From contig CAKTSK010000021.1 in the NCBI GenBank assembly GCA_934597725.1, positions 1-35,718 on the forward strand: 35,718 bases of DNA, given 5' to 3'. The position numbers were made by a program, and so were the translations under genes. Below the pieces are notes generated by a model, which worked only from the letters and a program-made list of their open reading frames with translations, was not told where the DNA came from and ran no database searches. The DNA comes from an uncultured Eubacteriales bacterium (GTDB lineage: Bacteria; Bacillota; Clostridia; Oscillospirales; Oscillospiraceae). Positions 1 through 10,597 of the stretch are shown piece by piece (the stretch's first letter is position 1; every line of letters starts with the position of its first letter).

Positions 1-241
1 AGGATGCCTCCGTTGCTGGATGACTTCATTCACAACAGAGTCTGCAAACTAAAGTGCGAAAAATTCTTGACACGACCCACTAGACTTTGCAAGCAAAATC
101 GTGTGCCAACAGGGATGCTTCTCGCCCCTATTGGAAACCCAGAGCCAAGGGATTGCATCCCTCTGGACACCCGCATATTTTCCTCGGGAATGGTACCCAA
201 ACTGTAAAAATGCAGTTTGACACCTTTCCTCAGAAAATACA
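1..241. other. Gene-free left edge of the window
   Basis: I see no convincing coding sequence here. Short open frames exist but none has a ribosome binding site or a recognisable product. The stretch holds a small hairpin around 154-170 (AGGGAT-TGC-ATCCCT). Its moderate GC and lack of codon bias fit non-coding DNA of a mobile element, but the window edge cuts the context, so this remains a guess. Confidence 0.4.
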
Positions 242-290
242 AAACCGCTGCAACTTCCATCCTGCGCATGGATGAAAATTGCAGCGGTTT
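242..290 (-). terminator. Terminator downstream of hcp
   Basis: A 12-bp perfect stem (AAACCGCTGCAA at 242-253 with TTGCAGCGGTTT at 279-290) encloses a second small CATCC/GGATG hairpin. T-rich sequence follows on both strands, so it can work bidirectionally. It lies 58 bases past the hcp stop codon. Confidence 0.75.
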
Positions 291-348
291 GTTTTCATTC
301 ATTTTTGAATGCTCCGCAATACAAAAATGATGATTGCTGAATATCAAA

Positions 349-1950
349 TCATTTCAGCAAATTACGGAGGTCATTTTCCGGAGTGCTGATAGGCGCAATA
401 TTATAATTCTCCACCAGGAAATTCAGCACATTCGGGGAAACGAATGCAGGGAGAGAAGGACCAAGAAGAATATTATTAATGCCCAAGTGAAGGAGTGTCA
501 GCAGGATACATACTGCCTTCTGCTCATACCAAGAAAGCACCATGGAGAGAGGAAGGTCATTGACACCGCATCCAAACGCTTCTGCAAGAGCCACAGCAAC
601 CTTGATGGCACTATACGCATCGTTGCACTGTCCCATATCCATTACACGAGGAAGTCCGCCAATCGTTCCGAGGTCGAGGTCGTTGAAGCGGTACTTGCCG
701 CAAGCGAGTGTCAAAACAATGCTGTCAGCCGGTGTCTGCTTTACAAACTCGGTGTAATAATTTCGTCCCGGCTTTGCACCGTCACAGCCACCAACAAGGA
801 AGAAATGCTTGATAGCACCCGACTTGACCGCATCAATAACCGTACCGGCAACAGAAAGAACAGTATTGTGAGCGAATCCTGTCATTACCTTTTCGCCGCC
901 GTTAATGCCCGTGAAACGCATATCCGTAGGATAACCGCCGAGCGCAAGCGCCTTTTCGATAACAGGTGTGAAATTCTTATCTTCGCCAATGTGTACGATT
1001 TCGGGATAAGACACGACTTCCGTGGTGAACACACGGTCAGCATAGCTTGCCTTGGGCGGCATAAGGCAGTTGGTAGTAAAGAGGATCGGAGCAGGAATAT
1101 CAGCAAATTCCTTCTGCTGATTCTGCCAAGCTGTACCGAAATTACCTTTCAAGTGAGCATACTTTTTCAGTTCAGGATATGCGTGAGCAGGCAACATTTC
1201 GCCGTGAGTATAGATATTGATGCCCTTACCTTCGGTCTGTTCAAGAAGTTGTCTGAGATCGTAAAGATCATGTCCCGAAATGATGATGAACGGTCCTTTT
1301 TCAACGGTCAGACTGACCTCAGTAGGAACAGGATTGCCGTAAGTTTCAGTATTGGCTTTGTCAAGCAGAGTCATACATTTGAGGTTAATTTCGCCTACTT
1401 CCAGAACAATAGGGAGAAGTTCATCCATTCCCCAATCCTTCATACCGATAGCAAACAGCGCCTTGAAGAAGAAATTGTTCACACTCTCGTCGGTATAACC
1501 GAGAACCAATGCGTGGTAAGCATATGCGGCAACACCACGAATACCAAATAGGATAAGGGATTTGAGAGAACGGATATCTTCATCTGCTTCCCACAGCATA
1601 TTCATATCGTAGTCATCGTTTCTGCCACAGGCCGAAGCGCAGGAATAGCATCTCGGAACAAGACGTTCCTTTTCAGCATCGACTCTCTCGATCAGAGCAT
1701 TGATTGTTTCGTTGTTGAAATTTACATTGGTGATTGTGGTAAAGAGAGCTTCCAGAACGAGCTTGTGAGTATCGGCAGTAACAAGATCCTCATTGCCCTC
1801 CGTTGCTCTTGCAAGACCGATAAGTGCACCTGTCAGCTTATCTTGAAGTCCGGCGGTATCGGCTTTCTTGCCGCACACACCGGCACCACCTGTGCAAGCC
1901 TTACAGCCTGCCGTCTGTTCACATTGGAAACAAAACATTTGATTTGTCAT
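349..1950 (-). CDS. hcp: Hydroxylamine reductase (hybrid cluster protein)
   Basis: Cytoplasmic Fe-S protein that reduces hydroxylamine and, in better studied family members, nitric oxide, so it serves nitrosative stress defence in anaerobes. The 533-residue product is close to the normal length. The N-terminus carries C7, C10, C19 and C26 (CX2CX8CX6C), the cubane cluster motif of the anaerobic Hcp class. Further ligand-type segments are visible: GGCDGAKPGRNYY, TLACGKYRF and GQCNDAYSA, which supply cysteines to the hybrid cluster. Start ATG at 1950 follows AGGAGG by 8 bases. It is the last gene of a minus-strand run (TIGR04076 protein, Fe-S protein, YeiH-like transporter, hcp) that diverges from a Crp/Fnr regulator, the usual regulator type of hcp genes. 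Base composition is lower in GC than the core genes to the right. Confidence 0.95.
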   Translation of the reverse strand: MTNQMFCFQCEQTAGCKACTGGAGVCGKKADTAGLQDKLTGALIGLARATEGNEDLVTADTHKLVLEALFTTITNVNFNNETINALIERVDAEKERLVPRCYSCASACGRNDDYDMNMLWEADEDIRSLKSLILFGIRGVAAYAYHALVLGYTDESVNNFFFKALFAIGMKDWGMDELLPIVLEVGEINLKCMTLLDKANTETYGNPVPTEVSLTVEKGPFIIISGHDLYDLRQLLEQTEGKGINIYTHGEMLPAHAYPELKKYAHLKGNFGTAWQNQQKEFADIPAPILFTTNCLMPPKASYADRVFTTEVVSYPEIVHIGEDKNFTPVIEKALALGGYPTDMRFTGINGGEKVMTGFAHNTVLSVAGTVIDAVKSGAIKHFFLVGGCDGAKPGRNYYTEFVKQTPADSIVLTLACGKYRFNDLDLGTIGGLPRVMDMGQCNDAYSAIKVAVALAEAFGCGVNDLPLSMVLSWYEQKAVCILLTLLHLGINNILLGPSLPAFVSPNVLNFLVENYNIAPISTPENDLRNLLK

Positions 1951-1973
1951 TTTAATATCCTCCTGTTATATGA

Positions 1974-1986
1974 AACAATTATTGTT
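1974..1986. promoter_or_regulatory. Palindrome before hcp
   Basis: AACAAT-T-ATTGTT is a perfect 13-bp palindrome about 24 bases upstream of the hcp start. Just beyond it, CAAATCA (2011-2017) and TGATTTG (2026-2032) can form a hairpin between the transporter gene and hcp. It may be an operator or an RNA processing/attenuation element for hcp. No good sigma-A promoter is evident next to it, so function is uncertain. Confidence 0.3.
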
Positions 1987-2046
1987 AGCAGTTTCGTTTT
2001 CGACTGCCCGCAAATCAATTTCCGATGATTTGTGGCTAAAACTTAC

Positions 2047-3074
2047 TTAAAGCAATCCCATACACCCAATAACGACCAGTGCTGTCAATGTCACCAGCGT
2101 ATCAATGGTGATTCCATAGAACATGGGCGCAAAACCTGCTTTTTTGAAGTCGGTTACACTGGTTCCTAAGCCAATGGCTGCCAGTGCTGTTACCATTAAG
2201 AATTTACTTACGTTTTTGATAATACCGGATACTTCCACCGGGATACATCCGATGCTGTTCAAAACAGCCAACGCAAGGAAACCTCCAATGAACCAAGGAA
2301 TAATTCTCAGTAGATTTACCTTTTGACCGCCGCTTTCTGTTTGTATTTCTTTCTGCTTTATACGAGTGCCAATGTATGCAAAAACCAATACCGTCGGAAT
2401 AATCGCTATGGTACGGGTTAGTTTAACCATCGTGGCAAAATCACCGGCGGCTTCGGAAAAAGCATATCCAGAGGCAACAACGCTGGCGGTATCATTCACG
2501 GAAGTTCCTGCCCAGATTCCAAAGGCAATATCAGACACACCCAGAAGTCTGCCCATAATCGGGTACAGAGCAACCATTACCATGTCAAAAAGAAATGTAG
2601 AGGACATAGCGAAGGCAATGTCTTTGTCATCTGCATCAATAACAGGTGCAATCGCCGCTACAGCAGAGCCACCGCAAATGCCAGTACCCGCAGAGATCAG
2701 ATTGCTCAACTTCCAATTCAGTCCAAACAACTTGCGAATGAAGTAGCCTCCACCAAAACACATCGCAAAGGTAAAGATCATTACGAAGAATGTCATCTTG
2801 CCTACTGACATGATTGTGTTGACGGAGAGCGATGCACCCAAGAGAACAATCGCAATCTTCAGAACCTTTTTGGATGTAAATTTCAGAGCCGGTTTTAACC
2901 AATCCGGATGGAAGAAGCTGTTAATCATTGTGCCCAAAACAAAGCAATGATGGATGCCCCCAGCAAATCTCCGGGAATAAGGCATTCTATCAGAACGGCA
3001 AGAGCGGCTACTGCAAAGCAGACTGCAACGCCCAGTATAAACTTACCTCGATTTGTATTGAGAATACTGTTCAC
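2047..3074 (-). pseudogene. YeiH-family putative sulfate exporter, frameshifted
   Basis: Multi-spanning membrane protein of the YeiH/UPF0324 family (conserved hypothetical, often called putative sulfate exporter). The reading frame is split. A GTG start at 3074, preceded by GGAGG, opens a frame that gives the usual N-terminal membrane helix and ends ...ASIIALF, then hits TGA. The rest, from GTMINSFFHP to the stop at 2047, is in the next frame. The two join at a TTTT run on the minus strand (2936-2939): one extra T would restore ALFLGTMIN and a protein of 342 residues, the normal family size. The downstream part is intact, with SAGTGICGGSAVAA and GTSVNDTASV motifs typical of the family. Either a true one-base loss or a sequencing error. 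If translation restarts inside, at the ATG of GTMIN, the first helices would be lost. Confidence 0.8.
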
Positions 3075-3086
3075 GTCTGCCTCCGG

Positions 3087-3785
3087 TTAATCTAATAGCT
3101 TACCATCTGTGGAGACCGTTACAACTCGCCATGGAATGAATTTACCGCTTGTCTGCAATGCTTTTTTTACAGCGTATTCAATACCGCCGCAGCAAGGCAC
3201 TTCCATACGGACAACGGTTATGCTCTTAATATCGTTGTTCGCAAGAATTGCCGTGAGTTTTTCGGAATAATCTCCATCGTCCAGCTTGGGACAACCAATG
3301 AGCGTGATGTGATTACGGATAAACTCATTGTGGAAGTTACCGTAAGCATACGCTGTACAGTCTGCGGCTACCAAAAGGTTTGCGCCATCAAAGTAGGGTG
3401 CGTTCACAGGAACGAGTTTAATCTGAACAGGCCACTGAGAGAGCTGGCTAACAGTATGTACACTTGCTGGCGTACTACAAGAACACTCCTCACGCTTGAT
3501 AGACTTGGATTGTGTTCCGGGACAACCACAGGGTAGCGGAGCTTCCTTAGCTTTCTTAGCAGCTAACACAGCGGTTTCGTTGTAGGCAGGTGCTTCCCGT
3601 TCTTCAAAGGATATGGCATTCATAGGACACGCAGGAAGGCAATCGCCAAGCCCGTCGCAATAATCCTCACGGGTAAGACAAGCCTTACCGCCTACAATTT
3701 CGATTGCACCCTCGTGACAGGCATCTGCACATAGGCCGCAACCGTTACATTTTTCTTCGTCGATCTTGATAATCTTTCTGACCAT
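3087..3785 (-). CDS. 4Fe-4S ferredoxin-like protein of the hcp operon
   Basis: The N-terminal 60 residues hold two 4Fe-4S cluster motifs: CNGCGLCADAC and a second, looser one, CDGLGDCLPACP. These imply electron transfer. A middle section is rich in cysteine (CGCPG, EECSCS). The C-terminal half (from about residue 105) resembles domains seen in Fe-S proteins that accompany hcp, with ADCTAYAYG, IGCPKLDD and EVPCCGG segments. It probably supplies electrons to, or acts with, the hydroxylamine reductase three positions downstream; this is inferred from the operon. I chose the second of two nearby ATGs (3785) because AGGAG lies 9 bases before it, against only 3 for the ATG at 3791. It is 12 bases from the predicted GTG of the transporter gene. 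Confidence 0.75.
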   Translation of the reverse strand: MVRKIIKIDEEKCNGCGLCADACHEGAIEIVGGKACLTREDYCDGLGDCLPACPMNAISFEEREAPAYNETAVLAAKKAKEAPLPCGCPGTQSKSIKREECSCSTPASVHTVSQLSQWPVQIKLVPVNAPYFDGANLLVAADCTAYAYGNFHNEFIRNHITLIGCPKLDDGDYSEKLTAILANNDIKSITVVRMEVPCCGGIEYAVKKALQTSGKFIPWRVVTVSTDGKLLD

Positions 3786-3791
3786 AAACAT

Positions 3792-4046
3792 TTACTCCTT
3801 TTCAATTTTGAAAACATTGATAACATCACAATCCGGACAACAGAAGCGAATTTCACCGCATTTGGCTTTTGGTGGCTCGCCGCCATACCTTAAAATGTCA
3901 ATATAGGGGAACGCAACGTGCATTGCCATAGGACAGAGTTTTCCTCTTTCCGTGTCATAGTCGAAGCTGTCACCGATATGATGACCACGATGACAATAGT
4001 TCTCGCCTTTTTTATCAACTAAGGTTATCTTGATTTTCGGTTTCAT
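3792..4046 (-). CDS. TIGR04076 family protein
   Basis: Small 84-residue protein with the TIGR04076 pattern: a basic start (MKPKIKITLVDKKG), an early cysteine, GHHIGDSF, then LCPMAMHVAFPYI, LRYGG and a CCPD cysteine cluster near the end. Function of the family is unknown; the paired cysteines suggest metal or Fe-S binding. Start ATG at 4046 has a strong AGGAGG about 6 bases upstream, so longer in-frame extensions are rejected. It is the first gene after the regulated promoter and its stop is only a few bases from the Fe-S protein start, so the two are co-transcribed. Confidence 0.75.
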   Translation of the reverse strand: MKPKIKITLVDKKGENYCHRGHHIGDSFDYDTERGKLCPMAMHVAFPYIDILRYGGEPPKAKCGEIRFCCPDCDVINVFKIEKE

Positions 4047-4083
4047 GGTATCCCTCCTGTCTGTTCTACACATCTTGACTTTT

Positions 4084-4132
4084 CATGCATATTATAGCAT
4101 AATATATCAAACAAGTCGGTTGTTTTTCCAAC
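4084..4132 (-). promoter_or_regulatory. hcp-operon promoter with Crp/Fnr-type site at -41.5
   Basis: On the minus strand a consensus -10 TATAAT occupies 4096-4091, predicting a start near 4084. No good -35 exists at the right spacing. Instead a palindrome GTTG-N6-CAAC (4119-4132) is centred at 4125.5, which is exactly -41.5. That position, and the 4-6-4 half-site geometry, match class II activation by Crp/Fnr proteins. The divergently encoded regulator is the obvious candidate. Confidence 0.6.
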
Positions 4133-4148
4133 AGAATGAGGTTTTTTT

Positions 4149-4808
4149 ATGAAAAATTATATCCCTGTGCTGAAAAGGACAAAACTATTTGCAGGAGTTG
4201 CCGAAGAAGAAATCGGCGCAATGCTCTCTTGCCTTGATGCACGTTTGCATGAGTATAAAAAAGGTGAATATGTCCTTCGTCAAGGCGAACATATGAGCTT
4301 TATCACCGTACTGGTAGATGGAGAACTCCACATACAGCGAGACGATTATTGGGGAAACAGAGCTATCATCAACCCTATCGCAGTCGGGGAGATGTTTGGC
4401 GAAGCATACATTGCCCCCGAAAGCGGAGCTTTGCTCAATGATGTGGTTGCGGTTGAAGATAGTGCCGTCATCTTTTTTGATGTAAGAAGAATTATTACCG
4501 TCTGTTCTTCGGCTTGCCGATTTCACTCTATGGTTGTGCAAAATCTCTTTTTTGCAATATCTGAGAAAAACAGAAAACTCGTGCAGAAGCTCGGTCATAT
4601 GTCCAAGCGTTCTACACGAGAAAAATTGATCTCTTATCTATCCGAAGAATCCAAACGTCAGAATAGCGCAAGGTTTACGATTCCTTTTAACCGCCAACAG
4701 CTTGCGGATTTTCTGTCCGTTGACCGAAGTGCTATGTCCAACGAACTTTGCAAAATGCGTGATGAAGGATTACTTCGTTTTGAAAAAAACATTTTTACTC
4801 TCCTATAA
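4149..4808 (+). CDS. Crp/Fnr family transcriptional regulator
   Basis: 219-residue regulator. Residues about 10-120 form the cyclic-nucleotide-binding-like sensor fold (LFAGVAEEEI, YKKGEYVLRQGEHMSF, GEMFGEAYIA). A long dimer helix follows, then a C-terminal winged helix-turn-helix (FNRQQLADFLSVDRSAMSNE). There is no N-terminal cysteine cluster like that of Fnr. Divergent placement beside hcp suggests it is the local HcpR-like activator responding to nitrosative or redox stress; the inferred ligand (heme/NO) cannot be read from sequence. Start ATG at 4149 follows a GAGG with a T-rich spacer. The gene ends before a shared bidirectional terminator. Confidence 0.85.
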   Translation: MKNYIPVLKRTKLFAGVAEEEIGAMLSCLDARLHEYKKGEYVLRQGEHMSFITVLVDGELHIQRDDYWGNRAIINPIAVGEMFGEAYIAPESGALLNDVVAVEDSAVIFFDVRRIITVCSSACRFHSMVVQNLFFAISEKNRKLVQKLGHMSKRSTREKLISYLSEESKRQNSARFTIPFNRQQLADFLSVDRSAMSNELCKMRDEGLLRFEKNIFTLL

Positions 4809-4826
4809 TTGTGAGACAAACAAAAA

Positions 4827-4866
4827 AGCCACGATTGACTCTCCAAAAGGAAAATCAATCGTGGCT
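4827..4866. terminator. Bidirectional terminator
   Basis: 12-bp perfect stem AGCCACGATTGA (4827-4838) / TCAATCGTGGCT (4855-4866). The minus strand runs into six T after the stem. It separates the convergent regulator and DUF6061 genes. Confidence 0.85.
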
Positions 4867-4870
4867 ATTC

Positions 4871-5116
4871 TTAATCTAAGGGTTTATATTCCGTTACAGT
4901 TTTCAAATAGGTTTCGGGATCGCCATTCAGTATCAAATCGGCGTATGCTATCGGGTCATTGTAGATCAAATAGTCCAGCTCTGACCGCTGATACATATTG
5001 TCGGCAACCTCATTCTCAACAGCGATTGTATCAATCGCAATCATACTGCCATCAGTGAATTTCAGTTCAACACAAGCAGTATCCATGTTAAACTCACAAG
5101 AAATCAAAGGCGTCAT
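4871..5116 (-). CDS. DUF6061 family protein
   Basis: 81-residue protein with the segments SCEFNMDTACVELKF, IDTIAVENEVADNMYQ, RSELDYLIYND and ILNGDPETYLK. I recognise this as the DUF6061 type, a small protein of unknown function common in Clostridial mobile elements. ATG at 5116 follows AAGGAGAG; the gap to the rlmD stop is 11 bases, so it is probably co-transcribed with the rlmD tail. Its low GC matches the tail and contrasts with the body of rlmD. It supports the view that an integrative element ends inside rlmD. Confidence 0.65.
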   Translation of the reverse strand: MTPLISCEFNMDTACVELKFTDGSMIAIDTIAVENEVADNMYQRSELDYLIYNDPIAYADLILNGDPETYLKTVTEYKPLD

Positions 5117-5127
5117 ATCCGCTCTCC

Positions 5128-6747
5128 TTAAATCATACCGAAGTGCGTCAATGCCTCCTTGATTGCTTTTTCTTTATCCGGCGGGCATTGGGGCTGCTTA
5201 GCGTCCTCAGACTTCGGCTTATTGTAATTCTCACGCTCGATGATACCGCACTTCTGTTTTACCTGTGCGATATACAAGCTGCTGACTTTCAAGCCGCTAT
5301 GCTCCAGCACATAATCCTTGATTTCTTGGTAGGTGGCTTTCTTCTCCGCATCGGTCAAATCCAGCTCATCCATATCCAATTTGATCTCGATATGTTGCTT
5401 TGCATTGAGTTTGGACAATAAACATACCGTCTCCACATGCGCCGTCCTCGGAAACAGATCCGCCGCCTCCGCAACCTCCAGCCGATACCCCCGCTCCCCC
5501 AACAGCTTCACATCCCGCGCCAGCGTCGCCGGGTCGCAGGACACATACACCAGCCGCCGGGGCGCCATCTCCACAATGGCCTCGATCACCGGCAGCGCCA
5601 GCCCCTTCCGGGGCGGGTCCACCGTGATCACCTCCGGCCGCAGCCCCCGCCGGGCCAGCTCCTGGGCCGCCTGCCCGGCGTCGGCGCAGAGAAACTCCGC
5701 GTTCTCGATCCCGTTCCGCCGGGCGTTGGCCCGGGCATCCTCCACCGCCGCAGGGACCACCTCCGCGCCAATGGCCCGCTTGGCCCGCCGGGCCAGATTC
5801 AGGGTGATCGTGCCGATGCCGCAGTACAGGTCCAGCACCGTTTCCGTCCCCGTCAGCCCCGCAAAGTCCAGCGCCCGGCCATAGAGGACCTCCGTCTGGT
5901 CCCGGTTGACCTGATAGAACGAGGGCACCGACAGCCGGAAGTCCAGCCCGCACAGGGTATCCTCCAAAAAGTCCTGCCCCCACAGCACCCGGTATTCCTT
6001 GCCCAGGATCACGTTGGTCTTTTCCCTGTTCACCGCCAGCACCAGACCCACCAGCCCAGGCTCCGCCCGGCGCAGGGCCTCCACCAGGGCCTGGGAATGG
6101 GGCAGCTTCCGCCCGTTGGCCACCACCGCGCACAGGGACTCTCCCCGGCGGTTCACCCGGACATACAGGTGGCGGATCAGCCCTTCATGGGCCTTCTCGT
6201 CATAGGCCGGCACCTCATAGGCCGCCATCCAATCCCGAAACGCCCCCCGCAGCCGGGTGGCCGCCAGGGGCTGGAGCAGGCAGTCCGGAGCGTCGATCAC
6301 GTCATGGCTCCTGGCCCGGAAAAAGCCCACCCGCGGCCCCTCTGCCACCGGAAACTGAATCTTGTTCCGGTAGCGGAAGGGATCTCTGGCCCCGTGGATC
6401 ACCGAGACCTCTCCCTCCCAGCCGCCGATGCGCCGCAGGGCCTGCTGGACCTTCTCCCGCTTGAAGGCCAGCTCCTCCTCATAGGTCATGTGCCGCAACT
6501 GGCACCCGCCGCACCGGGGATACTGCGGACAGTCCGCCTCCTGCCGCCCGGGCGAGGGGGTCAGCACCTGCTCCACCCGGCCCCAGGCCGCCTGTTTGCC
6601 CACCTTCAGCAGCTGGACCTGACACCGTTCCCCCTGCAAGGCCCCCTTGACAAACACCGCCTGTCCCGCCAGCCGGGCCACTCCTTCCCCGGCGCTGCCG
6701 TAGCCGGTGATCTCCAGGGGATAGCGTTCGTTCTTTTTTGCCGCCAT
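5128..6747 (-). CDS. rlmD: 23S rRNA (uracil-C5)-methyltransferase, RlmD-like, with a foreign 3' tail
   Basis: 539-residue SAM-dependent enzyme that makes 5-methyluridine in 23S rRNA. Residues about 5-65 are a TRAM RNA-binding domain. C73, C79, C82 and C156 are the 4Fe-4S ligands. The SAM site is VLDLYCGIGT (304-313), the substrate site TVDPPRKG (375-382), and the catalytic cysteine is C404 in YVSCDPATLARD. Family members normally end shortly after HVETVCLLS (438-445). Here about 94 further residues follow (DELDLTDAEKKATYQEIK, KVSSLYIAQVKQKCG), encoded by clearly lower-GC DNA. I have seen this kind of tail associated with integrative elements that target this gene. The start at 6747 follows AGGAG; upstream in-frame codons lie beyond the likely promoter. 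Confidence 0.9.
   Translation of the reverse strand: MAAKKNERYPLEITGYGSAGEGVARLAGQAVFVKGALQGERCQVQLLKVGKQAAWGRVEQVLTPSPGRQEADCPQYPRCGGCQLRHMTYEEELAFKREKVQQALRRIGGWEGEVSVIHGARDPFRYRNKIQFPVAEGPRVGFFRARSHDVIDAPDCLLQPLAATRLRGAFRDWMAAYEVPAYDEKAHEGLIRHLYVRVNRRGESLCAVVANGRKLPHSQALVEALRRAEPGLVGLVLAVNREKTNVILGKEYRVLWGQDFLEDTLCGLDFRLSVPSFYQVNRDQTEVLYGRALDFAGLTGTETVLDLYCGIGTITLNLARRAKRAIGAEVVPAAVEDARANARRNGIENAEFLCADAGQAAQELARRGLRPEVITVDPPRKGLALPVIEAIVEMAPRRLVYVSCDPATLARDVKLLGERGYRLEVAEAADLFPRTAHVETVCLLSKLNAKQHIEIKLDMDELDLTDAEKKATYQEIKDYVLEHSGLKVSSLYIAQVKQKCGIIERENYNKPKSEDAKQPQCPPDKEKAIKEALTHFGMI
5413..5439. other. Probable integrative-element junction in rlmD
   Basis: Composition switches abruptly here, from GC-rich rlmD on the right to AT-richer DNA on the left, exactly at the codons for HVETVCLLSK. 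The 3' end of rumA/rlmD genes is a known attachment site for integrative conjugative elements in Firmicutes. The precise core and the partner attachment site are not visible in this window. Confidence 0.45.
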
Positions 6748-6787
6748 AACTGTCTCCTTTGCGCTGTCGCTCGCGTGGTTTTTCCCC

Positions 6788-6817
6788 AGTATAGCACAGC
6801 GCCGGCGGCGGGAACAA
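6788..6817 (-). promoter_or_regulatory. Promoter for rlmD
   Basis: Minus strand TTGTTC (6817-6812), 18-base spacer, TATACT (6793-6788), about 40 bases before the rlmD start. Confidence 0.5.
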
Positions 6818-6883
6818 CCTTGATTTTTCGTGGATTTTTCCGCCACTTGTTCACAGTTTCCTCTTTTTTCTCCTGTCCAAATG

Positions 6884-6892
6884 TGATATAAT
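6884..6892 (+). promoter_or_regulatory. Extended -10 promoter for secA
   Basis: TG-A-TATAAT is an extended -10 element; the -35 region is only T-rich. The predicted start near 6899 gives a leader of about 70 bases before secA. Confidence 0.55.
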
Positions 6893-6970
6893 ACCATGAC
6901 TCTGGGGCAGTTTGCCCTGTTTCTTTGCAAAACAACAGCGGTTTCCGCTTTCGAAAGGATCTATCCAACT

Positions 6971-9721
<2,751 letters not shown>

Positions 9722-9751
9722 GCCCTCTGTCCCCCGGAAGTGAGGTCTGCC

Positions 9752-10567
9752 ATGTCATTCACCCAGCAAACCAGCCACGGCGTGGTCTTTCACACCGCCG
9801 ACGCCTTTGCGGCCGCCGGCGGCGTGGCCCACGGCTTTGCCACCCGGCGGGGCGGCGTCAGCGCCGCGCCCTTCGACTCCCTGAACCTGGGCCTCTCCCG
9901 CCCGGACCAGCGGGAGGCCGTGCGGGAGAACTACCGCCGCTTCTGCGCCGCCATCGGGACGGACGTGACCCATCTGGTCATGACCCATCAGGTCCACGAG
10001 GATGCCATCCGGGAGGCCACCCGGGCCGACGTCCTGCCCGACCTGCTGGACCCCATCCCCTATCAGGTGGATGGGCTGGTCACCAACCAGCCCGGCCTGT
10101 GCCTGACCATCTATTACGCCGACTGCATCCCCGTGCTGCTGTACGACCCGGTCCAAAAGGCCATCGCCGCCGTCCACTCCGGCTGGCGGGGCACCAGCCT
10201 GGGCATCGCGCCCCAGGCCGCGGCCCGGCTGACGGACCTCTACGGCAGCAGGCCGGAAAATATTCTGGCCGCCATCGGCCCGGGCATCGGCCCCTGCTGC
10301 TTCGAGACCCACGACGACGTCCCCACCGCCATGGCCCGCCGGCTGGGCGACGGGGCCGCCCCCTACTGCAAGCCCCTGGAAAACGGCAAGTTTGCCGTGG
10401 ACCTGAAGGGCCTCATCCACTGGCAGCTGTGCCAGGCCGGCCTGACCCCGGACCATGTGGACACCCTGTCCCTGTGTACCGCCTGTCACCCAGAACTCTA
10501 CTGGTCCCACCGGAAGATGGGCGACCAGCGGGGCAACCAGGCCGCCATGATCCAGCTGCTCCCCTGA
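9752..10567 (+). CDS. pgeF: Peptidoglycan editing factor / multi-copper polyphenol oxidase-like purine nucleosidase (YfiH family)
   Basis: 271-residue DUF152/YfiH (LACC1-like) protein. The family combines purine nucleoside phosphorylase and adenosine deaminase-type activities in biochemical work, and in E. coli affects peptidoglycan composition. Zinc-ligand and catalytic features are visible: MTHQVH, YYADCIPVLL and AVHSGWRG, plus GPGIGPCCFE. The C-terminal CTACHPELYWSHR is also typical. ATG at 9752 is preceded by GAGG with 6 bases spacing; a GTG 12 bases earlier overlaps the ribosome binding site and is less likely. It lies 30 bases after secA, so probably shares its transcript. Confidence 0.9.
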   Translation: MSFTQQTSHGVVFHTADAFAAAGGVAHGFATRRGGVSAAPFDSLNLGLSRPDQREAVRENYRRFCAAIGTDVTHLVMTHQVHEDAIREATRADVLPDLLDPIPYQVDGLVTNQPGLCLTIYYADCIPVLLYDPVQKAIAAVHSGWRGTSLGIAPQAAARLTDLYGSRPENILAAIGPGIGPCCFETHDDVPTAMARRLGDGAAPYCKPLENGKFAVDLKGLIHWQLCQAGLTPDHVDTLSLCTACHPELYWSHRKMGDQRGNQAAMIQLLP

Positions 10568-10597
10568 TCTTCTGCCCTTGGAAAGGAGGCGTTGCCC

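Noticed and set aside
334..1551. 405-codon open frame antisense to hcp
   Set aside because: hcp is unambiguous on the other strand; this frame has no recognisable domain or start signal.
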